DNA of 64,000 nt. Origin: Thermomonospora echinospora. GTDB taxonomy: Bacteria > Actinomycetota > Actinomycetes > Streptosporangiales > Streptosporangiaceae. Positions 22,018 to 29,443 of this stretch are shown in pieces. Under the pieces are notes generated by a model that ran no database searches, was not told where the DNA came from, and was given only the letters and a program-made list of their open reading frames with translations. Numbering within the stretch: the stretch's first letter is position 1; the number at the start of each line of letters is the position of its first letter. A program made the translations under genes and the position numbers. Location: assembly GCF_900108175.1 (NCBI RefSeq), contig NZ_FNVO01000028.1, forward strand, positions 1 through 64,000, written 5' to 3'.

Positions 22018-22344
22018 ATGGAGTTGCCCGTGACCCCCCGCGTAATCGTCCTGCGGCCCCGCCGCCTGACCCGCCCGCCGGTCCGTCCCCGTCCCGTCCC
22101 GGCACGTCCCCGCCCCGTCCCGATCCGTCCGTTCCCGTCCCGCCGGGTCGGCTCGTCCGTCCTGGTGGGGCCGGTGGTGGAGTGGGACGGCGTCCGCGGC
22201 CTGCACATCGCCACCTGCGACCGGTGCGCCGACACCATGACCGCCGTCTCGGCCGGACGCGCCTACCGCTGGGTCGAGGACCACGAGTGCGATCCCGAGT
22301 TGGCCGCGCTGCTGGCGAACCTGACCGGCGGGACGGCGGCATGA
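22018..22344 (+). CDS. AICE-2 hypothetical protein, Arg/Pro-rich N-terminus
   Basis: A 108-residue protein. The first half is a strongly basic Arg-Pro low-complexity run. The second half (HIATCDRCADTMTAVSAGRA, then YRWVEDHECD) has a Cys pair that could bind zinc. The start is ATG 22018 or GTG 22030. Its TGA overlaps the ATG of the DUF2637 gene, indicating coupling. A nucleic-acid-binding accessory for transfer is plausible but not shown. Confidence 0.6.
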   Translation: MELPVTPRVIVLRPRRLTRPPVRPRPVPARPRPVPIRPFPSRRVGSSVLVGPVVEWDGVRGLHIATCDRCADTMTAVSAGRAYRWVEDHECDPELAALLANLTGGTAA

Positions 22345-23171
22345 CCCGCCGCCTCCTGCCCGTGCTGGCCGACTCCGGGCCAGTGGTCGTCCTGGCCGCC
22401 ATCGCGGCGGCCGGATCGTTCACCCACATCCGCGACACCGCCCGCGAACACGGCCAGCACGGCTGGATGGCCTGGGCCATCGCGGTCTGCATCGACCTGA
22501 CCTGCGTCATGGCCGCCCGGGAACGACAGCGCGACAAACGCACCGCCCGCACCGCCCGGCCGCTGTCGTGGCCAACGTGCGTGCTGATCGGCGGCATCCT
22601 GCTCTCGCTGGCCGCCAACCTCGCCCAAGCCCAGCCGACCGTATGGGGCTGGGTCACCGCCGGCACCCCGGCCACCGCCTTCCTGGTCGCCGTCTCCATG
22701 CTCGAACGCCGCGCCACCCACCGTCCCGCCGCCCGTCCTGACGCCTTGGCCCCTGATGGGCTGGCCGTCCCGCCGTCCTTCGGCCGCCCCGCCGACTCGT
22801 CCCCGTCCTCATCCTCGCCGCCGGTCCCGCCGGTCCCGGCGGTCCGGGACGGTGCCCGTCCCGAACTGGCCGCTCCCGACCCTGCCCCGGTCGAGGGCGG
22901 GCAGACCGAGATCCCGCTCCCCGCCGCCGCCCCGGCGGCCCCGTCCCGGCAGGACGACTCCGGCCGTCCCGCCCCGGCCGACTCGGCTCGCCCGGCTGGT
23001 TCTGCTAGTTCGGCGGGGCCGCTGGTGGAGTTCGCCCGGCGAGTAGCCGACGAACACCACACCAAGCATGGCCGCCCCATCACCCGCGACGCGCTGCGCG
23101 CACGGCTGGGCGTGTCCAACCAGCTCGCCTCCGAGCTGCTGCGCCAGCTCCGCGACCAGTCCGCCGCCTAA
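22341..23171 (+). CDS. DUF2637 membrane protein (Spd-like) of AICE-2
   Basis: A 276-residue protein. Three to four hydrophobic segments at the N-terminus (VLADSGPVVVLAAIAAAGSF; MAWAIAVCIDLTCVMAA; PTCVLIGGILLSLAANLA; AGTPATAFLVAVSML) form the DUF2637 domain. A Pro/Ser/Ala-rich linker follows (about residues 130-225), then a C-terminal helix-turn-helix-like block (ITRDALRARLGVSNQLASEL). The plan is the same as the AICE-1 counterpart at 1348-2484. It probably acts in intramycelial spread with TraB. It starts in an ATGA overlap. Confidence 0.85.
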   Translation: MTRRLLPVLADSGPVVVLAAIAAAGSFTHIRDTAREHGQHGWMAWAIAVCIDLTCVMAARERQRDKRTARTARPLSWPTCVLIGGILLSLAANLAQAQPTVWGWVTAGTPATAFLVAVSMLERRATHRPAARPDALAPDGLAVPPSFGRPADSSPSSSSPPVPPVPAVRDGARPELAAPDPAPVEGGQTEIPLPAAAPAAPSRQDDSGRPAPADSARPAGSASSAGPLVEFARRVADEHHTKHGRPITRDALRARLGVSNQLASELLRQLRDQSAA

Positions 23172-23188
23172 CCCTGGGAGGTATCCGC

Positions 23189-23575
23189 ATGCCCGCCAAC
23201 CCGAACCCGGTCGTTCCCGGTGATCTGTTCGCCCGGCATCAGACCATCACCGGCCTGCGCGCCCTGGCCGACTTCCTGGAGGCCAACCCCGCCGTGCCGG
23301 TGGACGAGTACGGCGAGGAGTACAGCGTCTACACCCGCGGCCACTGCGACACCGGTCAGCGGGCCGAGGTCGACCGGGTGGCCGCCCTGCTCGGCGTGAC
23401 CGCCGCCGAAAGCGGCACCCGCTATCTGGCCTCCCGCACCTTCGGACGCATCACCTACCGCATCGTGCACATCCCCGCCCGATCCCTGGCCGAGAACGAC
23501 GCCCGCAACAGCTACTGGAACAACATCACCCCCGACCCGGCCGACCACGACCCCGCCGCTGGACGGGTGGCCTGA
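23189..23575 (+). CDS. AICE-2 conserved hypothetical protein
   Basis: A 128-residue protein with a GGGAGG ribosome-binding site. ITGLRALADFLEANPAVPVD, then HCDTGQRAEVDRVAALLGV and TYRIVHIPA form a pattern common to small proteins in actinomycete AICEs and phages. No catalytic motif is evident. The TGA overlaps the ATG of the next zinc-ribbon gene by one base. The probable role is in the transfer or replication operon; function unknown. Confidence 0.65.
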   Translation: MPANPNPVVPGDLFARHQTITGLRALADFLEANPAVPVDEYGEEYSVYTRGHCDTGQRAEVDRVAALLGVTAAESGTRYLASRTFGRITYRIVHIPARSLAENDARNSYWNNITPDPADHDPAAGRVA

Positions 23576-23727
23576 TGCCCACCCCCGACCCGGCCGCCCC
23601 TTCGGCCGACCGGCCGCCGGTCTCGCCGGTGGCGGTGCGGCGGTGGGTGTGCTGCCACTGCGGCGGCACCGGCCTCACCGGCGACGGCGCTACCTGCCCG
23701 CACTGCCACGGCCATGGCCACGACTAA
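23575..23727 (+). CDS. 50-residue zinc-ribbon protein
   Basis: A very short gene between overlapping neighbours. The product ends in CCHCGGTGLTGDGATCPHCHGHG, two CxxC-type half-sites like a DnaJ zinc finger, similar to the small zinc protein of AICE-1 at 4815-5093 but without the membrane helix. The ATG overlaps the previous stop by one base, and the next gene may begin inside it. Such tiny Cys-rich proteins are regular AICE components of unknown role. Confidence 0.65.
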   Translation: MPTPDPAAPSADRPPVSPVAVRRWVCCHCGGTGLTGDGATCPHCHGHGHD

Positions 23728-23920
23728 CCCCGGCCCCTCGACTCCTCGATCGGAGATGCCTGCCGTGTTCGTTCGCCGCTGCGGCTTTCTCGCCTTCTGG
23801 CTCGTCCTGGCCCTCTACGTCCTGCGCCACCCCCTCGGGGCCGCTCAGACCGTGGCCGCGATCGGCTCCGGGCTGGCGTCGCTGGCCGATGCGCTGGCCG
23901 CGTTCGCCTCCGTCCTCTAA
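23714..23920 (+). CDS. Small single-pass membrane protein (SpdA-like)
   Basis: At most 68 residues, with one transmembrane helix (CGFLAFWLVLALYVLRHPLG) and a second amphipathic, Ala-rich helix. ATG 23714 overlaps the zinc-ribbon gene by 14 bases; ATG 23756 would give a 54-residue protein. Size and position between spread genes and repSA suggest a mobile element transfer protein of the SpdA type. It ends 19 bases before hairpin copy 3. Confidence 0.55.
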   Translation: MATTNPGPSTPRSEMPAVFVRRCGFLAFWLVLALYVLRHPLGAAQTVAAIGSGLASLADALAAFASVL

Positions 23921-23938
23921 CCCACCCCGTAGGTAGCC

Positions 23939-23989
23939 GCCCCCGGCGTGGCCGCACAGCCGCCAAGCACACGCCGCCACGTCGGGGGC
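23939..23989 (+). promoter_or_regulatory. Conserved-loop hairpin, copy 3 (leader of repSA)
   Basis: A 14-bp stem with one G-T pair (23939-23952 with 23976-23989) closes a 23-base loop containing ACAGCCGCCAAGCAC, matching copies 1 and 2 except for one base. The stem sequence is unrelated to the others. It ends 40 bases before the repSA GTG. The G-T pair is tolerated in RNA, which favours an RNA-level structure. Confidence 0.6.
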
Positions 23990-24029
23990 CATCCCCCAAC
24001 CGCCTCAACGGACAGGAGACCTGCCCATC

Positions 24030-25430
24030 GTGCCCCACGCCGCCCTCACGCCGGTGGCCGTCCGCGACATGGCCGCCAAGATGAACCGCCCGGACTTCCG
24101 GCAGTGGGCCGCCCGCACCCGCGCCCTGGGCGGCTGCGTCCAGCCGGTGCACCTGCGGGGTCGTGTCGAGCATCTGGACCCGCTGACCGGCGAGGTGCTG
24201 CACCGCTACACCACCTCCCGCGAGCCGGGCGGGACTTTGCGGGTGGCGTGCAAGACCCGGCGGGCGTCCCGCTGCCCGGCCTGCGCCGAGACCTACCGCG
24301 CCGACACCTACCACCTGGTCCGGGCGGGCCTGGTCGGCGGCAAAGGCGTCCCGGACTCGGTCACCGCCCATCCGGCCGCGTTCGTCACCCTCACCGCACC
24401 CTCCTTCGGGCCGGTGCACACCCGGCGCGAAAAGCCCGGCAGCGTCCAGCCCTGCCACCCCCGCCGCAACGCCGGAACCTGCCCGCACGGCCGGCGGCTG
24501 TCGTGCACCGCCCGGCACGGCGCCGAGGATCCGCGGCTGGGGGAGCCGCTGTGCCCGGACTGCTACGACCACACCGGCTCCGTGCTCTTCAACGCCTGCG
24601 CGCCGGAGTTGTGGCGCCGGTTCACCCTGGCCCTGCGCCGCAGGATCGCCAAAGCGGCCGGGCTCACTGTCACAGCGCTGGGCGACGTGCTCACCGTGTC
24701 GTTCGCCAAGGTCGCCGAATACCAACGGCGCGGCGTCGTGCACTTCCACGCCGTGATCCGCCTCGACGGACCCGGCGGCCCAGCCATCACCCCGCCCGGC
24801 TGGGCCACCTATGCCCTCCTCGCCGAAGCGGTGGGGCAGGCCGTCCGCGCGGTCACCGTCACCACCCCCGAAGCCGACGGCGTCCCGGCGCGGTCGTTGG
24901 CCTGGGGGGATCAGCTCGACGTCCGCCCCATCACCACCACGGGCGAGCTGACGGACAAGGCGGTGGCCGGCTACATCGCCAAATACGCCACCAAAGCCGC
25001 CGAATGCGTCGGCACCCTCGACCGGCGCATCCGAGCAACCGACGACCCGAACGACCTGCCCGTCAGCAACCACGCCCGGCGACTGATCGGCGAATGCCTG
25101 CGCCTGGGCGCCCTGGAAGAGATGGCCGAACTCCGCCTTGCTGAGTGGGCCCACATGCTCGGCTTCCGCGGCCACTTCTCCACCAAATCCCGCCACTACT
25201 CCACCACCCTCGGCCAACTGCGCGCCGACCGCATCACCCACAACCAGCGCAAACACGAGATCACCACCGGGCGCCTGCCCCTCACCGACGAGGACCAGGT
25301 CCTCGTCATCGCCCACTGGCGCTACGTCGGCCAGGGCCTCACCCCCGGCGAGGTGCTGCTCACCGCTGCCCTGACCGGCTCACCCCTGCCACCACTCGAC
25401 TCGTCCACGACCCATGGAGGTGCCGTTTGA
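24030..25430 (+). CDS. repSA: RepSA-type rolling-circle replication initiator
   Basis: A 466-residue HUH endonuclease that nicks the origin and starts rolling-circle replication of the excised element. The HUH motif VVHFHAVIRLDG lies near residue 237, and the catalytic Tyr motif AGYIAKYATK near 315. Zinc-type Cys clusters (RCPACAETY about residue 90; CPDCYDH about 175) match the pSAM2 RepSA family. GTG 24030 has an AGGAG ribosome-binding site 11 bases upstream and is preceded by hairpin copy 3. The TGA overlaps the TTG start of xis. Confidence 0.92.
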   Translation: MPHAALTPVAVRDMAAKMNRPDFRQWAARTRALGGCVQPVHLRGRVEHLDPLTGEVLHRYTTSREPGGTLRVACKTRRASRCPACAETYRADTYHLVRAGLVGGKGVPDSVTAHPAAFVTLTAPSFGPVHTRREKPGSVQPCHPRRNAGTCPHGRRLSCTARHGAEDPRLGEPLCPDCYDHTGSVLFNACAPELWRRFTLALRRRIAKAAGLTVTALGDVLTVSFAKVAEYQRRGVVHFHAVIRLDGPGGPAITPPGWATYALLAEAVGQAVRAVTVTTPEADGVPARSLAWGDQLDVRPITTTGELTDKAVAGYIAKYATKAAECVGTLDRRIRATDDPNDLPVSNHARRLIGECLRLGALEEMAELRLAEWAHMLGFRGHFSTKSRHYSTTLGQLRADRITHNQRKHEITTGRLPLTDEDQVLVIAHWRYVGQGLTPGEVLLTAALTGSPLPPLDSSTTHGGAV

Positions 25431-25612
25431 ACGAGAACGAACGGGTCCTGACCCTCGACGAGGCTGCGGCGCTGCTCCGGCTGAGCCGCTGGTCTCTGTA
25501 CAACCTGATCCGCTCCAACCGGCTCCGCACGATCAAGGTGGGCCGTCGTCGGATCGTTCCCGCTGCCGCGATCGATGAATTCCTGGGCGAGTCCTTGGAG
25601 GTGGCTGCCTGA
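25427..25612 (+). CDS. xis: Excisionase (Xis) with TTG start
   Basis: A 61-residue helix-turn-helix protein: VLTLDEAAALLRLSRWSLYN, then LIRSNRLRTIKVGRRRIVP and AAIDEFL, a classic AlpA/MerR-type excisionase. The start is TTG 25427, with GGAGG six bases upstream and a TTGA overlap with repSA; no ATG or GTG fits better, so the gene is easy to miss. Its stop overlaps the integrase ATG. It controls the direction of Int action at the tRNA-Phe att. Confidence 0.88.
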   Translation: MNENERVLTLDEAAALLRLSRWSLYNLIRSNRLRTIKVGRRRIVPAAAIDEFLGESLEVAA

Positions 25613-26982
25613 TGACCGTGACCCTTCTACCCGTCCCGGACGAGCCGGAAGAGCCGGAGGAGTCGGCGGGCCGTAAGTCTCGTAAGTCCCGTTCCCGTAA
25701 GCGGGCCAATGGTGAGGGCACGATCTATCAGCGCAAGGACGGCCGGTACGAGGGTGCCGCGTTCGTGCCGACCACGGCGGGGACCTTCAAGCGTGTCCGG
25801 CTCTACGGGCGGACGCATGACGAGGTGCGGCGCAAGCTGACCAAGCTTTTGGAGCAGGCCGACCAGGGCATCCCCGTTGCGGCGGAGAGTTGGACGGTCG
25901 GGCAGTACCTGACGTACTGGCTGGACAACGTGGTGCGGCCCGAGCGTAAGCCCAGGACCGCCCAGGGATACGAGAGCGTGATCCGGCTCTATCTGATCCC
26001 TGAGTTGGGCAATAAGCGGCTCGGCAAGCTGGCCGCCCGGGACGTGCGGGCCTTCATCTCCCGTGTCCGGGCGCTGTGTCTGTGCTGCAAGCACGGGGTG
26101 GACGCTGCCCGTGAGGTGCCGCGCTGCTGCGCTCTCAAGGGCGGGGAGTGCTGCCAGTCCCGGCTGTCGGTGCGCATGGTCCAGTCGATTCACGCCGTGC
26201 TGCGGAACGCTCTGGAAACCGCGGTGCGTGAGGAGGTCATCCCGCGCAACGTCGCCAAGCTGGTCCAGGTCAGCGCACCGAAATACAAGGTCAATCGCGG
26301 GCTCACCGTCGACCAGGCCCGCGCGGTCCTCCAGGCGGCCAAAGACGAACGGCTCTACGCCCTGTACGTCCTGGCGCTGTGCCTGGGCCTGCGGCGCGGT
26401 GAACTGCTCGGCCTGCGCTGGCAGGACATCGCCCTCATGCCCTGCCGCGCCTGCGACGGGGAAGGCGGGGAGGCCGACGGCGCGGAATGCGAGGTCTGCG
26501 CCGGCAACGGAATCGAAAGCGCCACCCTGGAAGTGGTCCAGACGCTGCAACGGGTCGGGGGAGCGCTGCGCTTCGTCCGGCCGAAAACCGACGACTCCGA
26601 ACGGACCATCCCCCTGCCCGCCCTGTGCATCACCGCCCTGTGTGAGCACAAGATCCGCCAGCACGCCGAACGGGCGGACGCCTGGCCGGACTGGCAGGAT
26701 CACGGCCTGGTCTTCCCGTCCCGGCTCGGCACCCCCATGGAGCCGGACAACCTCCGCCGAAGCTGGGGCCGCATCCGCGAGACCGCCGGGCTGGAGGGCG
26801 TCCGCTTCCACGACATGCGGCACACCTGCGTGTCCCTGCTGCTCCACCTGGGCGTCGCGCCGGACGTCGTCCGGGAGATCGTCGGACACAGCGACATCGA
26901 GGTCACCATGACCATCTACGCCCACACATCCCTCGATGAAAAGCGGGCGGCGCTGCGGAAGCTGGGGGATGCCCTCGGCTGA
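25612..26982 (+). CDS. int: Tyrosine integrase of AICE-2 (tRNA-Phe specific) with Cys-rich inserts
   Basis: A 456-residue tyrosine recombinase. The catalytic residues are visible in LGLRRGELLGLRW (about residue 260), FHDMRHTCVSLLLHLG (about 400), GHSDIEVT (about 425) and IYAHT (about 436). An arm-binding N-terminus (GEGTIYQRKDGRYEG) precedes a core-binding domain. Two Cys-rich inserts are unusual: CLCCKHG through CCQ (about residues 160-183) and CRACDGEGGEADGAECEVCAGNG (about 281-304), the latter DnaJ-like. They probably bind zinc. The gene lies directly beside att in tRNA-Phe. Confidence 0.93.
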   Translation: MTVTLLPVPDEPEEPEESAGRKSRKSRSRKRANGEGTIYQRKDGRYEGAAFVPTTAGTFKRVRLYGRTHDEVRRKLTKLLEQADQGIPVAAESWTVGQYLTYWLDNVVRPERKPRTAQGYESVIRLYLIPELGNKRLGKLAARDVRAFISRVRALCLCCKHGVDAAREVPRCCALKGGECCQSRLSVRMVQSIHAVLRNALETAVREEVIPRNVAKLVQVSAPKYKVNRGLTVDQARAVLQAAKDERLYALYVLALCLGLRRGELLGLRWQDIALMPCRACDGEGGEADGAECEVCAGNGIESATLEVVQTLQRVGGALRFVRPKTDDSERTIPLPALCITALCEHKIRQHAERADAWPDWQDHGLVFPSRLGTPMEPDNLRRSWGRIRETAGLEGVRFHDMRHTCVSLLLHLGVAPDVVREIVGHSDIEVTMTIYAHTSLDEKRAALRKLGDALG

Positions 26983-27005
26983 GGCCGTTGCCGTCAGCGT
27001 TGCCG

Positions 27006-27041
27006 TCAAAAACGCCCCGAGCCTGTTGGCTTCGGGGCGTT
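27006..27041 (-). terminator. Bidirectional terminator between int and tRNA-Phe
   Basis: AACGCCCCGA pairs with its perfect complement across an 11-base loop. On the minus strand the stem is followed by five T, so it now terminates the tRNA-Asp/tRNA-Phe transcript; on the plus strand it ends int. It is brought in by the element, replacing the terminator at 11513-11541. Confidence 0.8.
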
Positions 27042-27056
27042 TCGGCTGTTCGGAGA

Positions 27057-27100
27057 GGTGGGCAGGGGCGGGGTCGAACCGCCGACCTTCCGCTTTTCAG
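27057..27100. repeat. att site of AICE-2, right copy (within tRNA-Phe)
   Basis: It is identical to 11564-11607. It covers the 3' part of tRNA-Phe up to the anticodon loop (TTTTCAG on the plus strand), so recombination regenerates a functional tRNA. Confidence 0.92.
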
Positions 27101-27132
27101 GCGGACGCTCGTACCGACTGAGCTACCTGCCC
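27059..27132 (-). tRNA. tRNA-Phe (anticodon GAA)
   Basis: A cloverleaf on the minus strand: acceptor GGGCAGG/CCTGCCC with discriminator A, D arm with AGCTCAGTCGGTACGAGC, anticodon stem TCCGC/GCGGA with loop CTGAAAA (anticodon GAA), and T arm GGCGG-TTCGACC-CCGCC. CCA is not fully encoded. The 3' half is the integration site of AICE-2. Confidence 0.95.
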
Positions 27133-27152
27133 AAGGCGCTGGTGCGCCCTGG

Positions 27153-27227
27153 CGGTCCTGACGGGATTTGAACCCGCGACCTCCACCTTGACAGGGTGGC
27201 GAGCACTCCTAACTGCTCCACAGGACC
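27153..27227 (-). tRNA. tRNA-Asp (anticodon GTC)
   Basis: A minus-strand cloverleaf with acceptor GGTCCTG/CAGGACC, discriminator G, anticodon stem CCACC/GGTGG with loop CTGTCAA (anticodon GTC), and T arm GCGGG-TTCAAAT-CCCGT. It precedes tRNA-Phe by 20 bases, so both are probably one transcript, the usual Asp-Phe order in actinomycetes. Confidence 0.95.
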
Positions 27228-27390
27228 TTGCTTTACCGAGCCTATCGTCTCGGTGGGTGTCCCCCGACCGGGCTTGCCGGTGCCGGGCAACGACCGAGAG
27301 CATACGCGATGCCCGGGACATGCGCCAACTCGATATCCGGGGAGGAAGGTGGGAGGAGGAGGCCCGGGGGGAGAGGGGTGCCGGGGCGCT

Positions 27391-28752
27391 TCAGCCGGGG
27401 GGCTTGGGCGGGGTGGTCTGGGGGAGGCGCAGGACCAGGCGGGCGCCGCGGGGGCTGTCCTCGGCGACCAGGGTGCCGCCGTGGGCGTGGGCGGTCTGGC
27501 GGGCGATGGGAAGGCCGAGGCCGGTGCCGCCGGAGGCGCGGTTGCGGGCGGTGTCCAGCCGGGCGAAGCGCTGGAAGACGGTCTCGCGGTGTTCGGGCGG
27601 GATGCCGGCGCCGTCGTCGCGGACCTCCAGGACGGCGGTGCCGTTCTCGGAGCGGACGATGATGTCCACCTTGGAGGCGGCGTACCGTTCGGCGTTGTCG
27701 AGCAGGTTGACCAGGAGGCGGGCGAGCCGCAGCGGGTCGCCGCGGACGATCACGTCGGAGTCCAGGTGGGTGTGGATCGGCACTCGTCCGGGCCGGCGGT
27801 CGATCTCGGCGGAGACCAGCGTGCCCAGGTTCACATAGTCCATGGCCCGGTGGGCGCCGGTGTCCAGGGCGGTCAGTTCCAGCAGGTCGGTCACGATGGC
27901 CTGGAGCCGGTCCAGGCTGGCCAGCACCTGGGTGGCCATCTCGTGCCAGTCGGTCTCCTCCGGATACCGCAGGGCCTCCTCGACCTGGGCCCGGGCGGCG
28001 GTGATGGGGCTGCGCAGGTCGTGGGAGGCGTCGGAGGTGAAGCGGCGCATCTGGACGAGCGCGGCGTCCAGTCGTTGCAGGGTGGCGTTGACGGTGTCGG
28101 CGAGTTGTCTGATCTCGTCGTGGCTCTCGGGGACGGGAACGCGGCGACCGGTGTCGGAGGCGGTGATCTCGGCCAGTTCGGCGCGGATGGCCTCCACCGG
28201 GACGAGGGTCTTGTGGACGGTGTGGGAGGCGCCGACGGCGGTGAGCAGGACGAGCAGCAAGGAGATGGAGGCCAGGAACACCACGGTCCCGCTGCTGACG
28301 TACCAGGGGATCGTCCGGTTGGCCGTGTACACGGTCCAGTCGCCCTCGGACTGGTAGACGCGGAGGACGACCACGTTCATGCAGTCTCGCAGTCCTCGTG
28401 GTGGGCAGAGCTTCCGGCTGGCGAGGTCGGCGCTCTCGGGGGGTTGGAAGTCCGCCATCGGGGGTTTGTGGGCGAGGTTCGCAGTGCCCGACACCACCCG
28501 GCCCCGGCTGTCGAGCACCTGGATGGAAATGCCGTCCTGCTCGGGCAGGAGCGGGGGCAGGCTGCGGCGCTCTATGAGGCGCATCACGCTTAGGGCGACT
28601 TGAGTGTCGCGGGTTTTCCGGTAGTCGGCGGCCCGGTTGCGTACCCCGAAGACGACCAGCGCGCTCACCAGGAGGCATACCAACGCCATGACGCCGCCGG
28701 CCAGCAGCGCCAGCCGCGTCCGGAGAGACCATGTGGTCTTGATCTCGTGCAC
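27391..28752 (-). CDS. Sensor histidine kinase, no adjacent response regulator
   Basis: A 453-residue membrane kinase. TM1 (ALLAGGVMALVCLLVSALVVF) and TM2 (VVFLASISLLLVLLTAVGA) flank an extracytoplasmic domain of about 120 residues. A HAMP-like region, the H box FTSDASHDLRSPI (about residue 240), the N box NLLDNAERYA, G1 DDGAGIPP and G2 GGTGLGLPIA follow. It starts at GTG. The extracellular part has two Cys (KLCPPRGLRDC) that could form a disulfide. No response regulator gene lies on either side, so its partner must be encoded elsewhere. It ends about 160 bases before tRNA-Asp. Confidence 0.9.
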   Translation of the reverse strand: MHEIKTTWSLRTRLALLAGGVMALVCLLVSALVVFGVRNRAADYRKTRDTQVALSVMRLIERRSLPPLLPEQDGISIQVLDSRGRVVSGTANLAHKPPMADFQPPESADLASRKLCPPRGLRDCMNVVVLRVYQSEGDWTVYTANRTIPWYVSSGTVVFLASISLLLVLLTAVGASHTVHKTLVPVEAIRAELAEITASDTGRRVPVPESHDEIRQLADTVNATLQRLDAALVQMRRFTSDASHDLRSPITAARAQVEEALRYPEETDWHEMATQVLASLDRLQAIVTDLLELTALDTGAHRAMDYVNLGTLVSAEIDRRPGRVPIHTHLDSDVIVRGDPLRLARLLVNLLDNAERYAASKVDIIVRSENGTAVLEVRDDGAGIPPEHRETVFQRFARLDTARNRASGGTGLGLPIARQTAHAHGGTLVAEDSPRGARLVLRLPQTTPPKPPG

Positions 28753-28918
28753 CTCCAGCAGATGGCCTGAAATCCACCCCTACCGGCTGGTCGGTCCGGC
28801 CGAACGCCTTCGACGCCCATAGCCGGGCAAACTGTTCGTGCTGATATGGGGGTATGTGTGTGGAAAAGCCCGGCCGATGGGATGGATCCCGGGCCGGGCT
28901 CTTCCAGTCGGGTGGAGG

Positions 28919-29338
28919 TCAGCGGGTCTGGCGAAGGGCGGTGTACTGGAGCGCCGCGAACCCGGCGACCACCAGGGCCTGCAGCACCGCCCACACCCCA
29001 CCGGCCACGTTCAGCTCCGGCCGGCCGGTGGCGACCGCCACGATGCTGAGGACCGTCCACAGCAGGTTGGCCTCCACGACCGCCATGGCGGCGCCGCGGC
29101 CGATCCGGTCGGGCATGGACACCGCCCACACCGCGACCGCGTAGACCAGCAGGAGGGCCCCGATGGCCCGGCCGGGGCCGGTCGGCAGGCCCAGCAGGCT
29201 CTCCAGCGGCCCGGCCAGCGCCAGGTAGGCCAGCCCGTTGACGCCGGTGATCACGGCGTCGATCCGCAGCGCCGCCCGCAGCAGCCTCCGGCCGTCGGTG
29301 AACAGGCCGCCATCGGTGACAGAGCGAAGGGAGGTCAT
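28919..29338 (-). CDS. Four-helix integral membrane protein, hypothetical
   Basis: A 139-residue protein with four hydrophobic segments (AVITGVNGLAYLALAGPL; IGALLLVYAVAVWAV; AAMAVVEANLLWTVLSIVAV; GGVWAVLQALVVAGFAAL). It resembles small actinomycete membrane proteins of unknown function. It precedes the kinase gene by about 165 bases on the same strand, and the large regulator lies upstream on the same strand, so weak co-transcription is possible. No motif gives a function. Confidence 0.7.
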   Translation of the reverse strand: MTSLRSVTDGGLFTDGRRLLRAALRIDAVITGVNGLAYLALAGPLESLLGLPTGPGRAIGALLLVYAVAVWAVSMPDRIGRGAAMAVVEANLLWTVLSIVAVATGRPELNVAGGVWAVLQALVVAGFAALQYTALRQTR

Positions 29339-29443
29339 GGCGGTTTCCCCTTTCGGAGCCTCGTCGTTGTCGACGCCTCCGACGCTAGGGACGCCGAGTA
29401 GCCACCGCGATTACCTGACGGGTAACCCCCGACCGGAGAACGG

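Larger units (their letters stand above)
11564..27100 (+). mobile_element. AICE-2: RepSA-type element integrated in tRNA-Phe
   Basis: An exact 44-bp direct repeat (11564-11607 and 27057-27100) bounds 15.5 kb. The right copy is the 3' half of tRNA-Phe, and the integrase lies directly inside it, as in pSAM2-like AICEs. Inside are SCO3933-type, TraB, DUF2637, RepSA, Xis and Int genes plus a restriction-modification cargo. All core genes run toward the tRNA. Confidence 0.92.

Noticed and set aside
22018-23171. Riboswitch or structured RNA in the Pro/Arg-rich DNA
   Set aside because: The repeats are explained by low-complexity coding sequence in genes 22018-22344 and 22341-23171. No consistent stems were seen.
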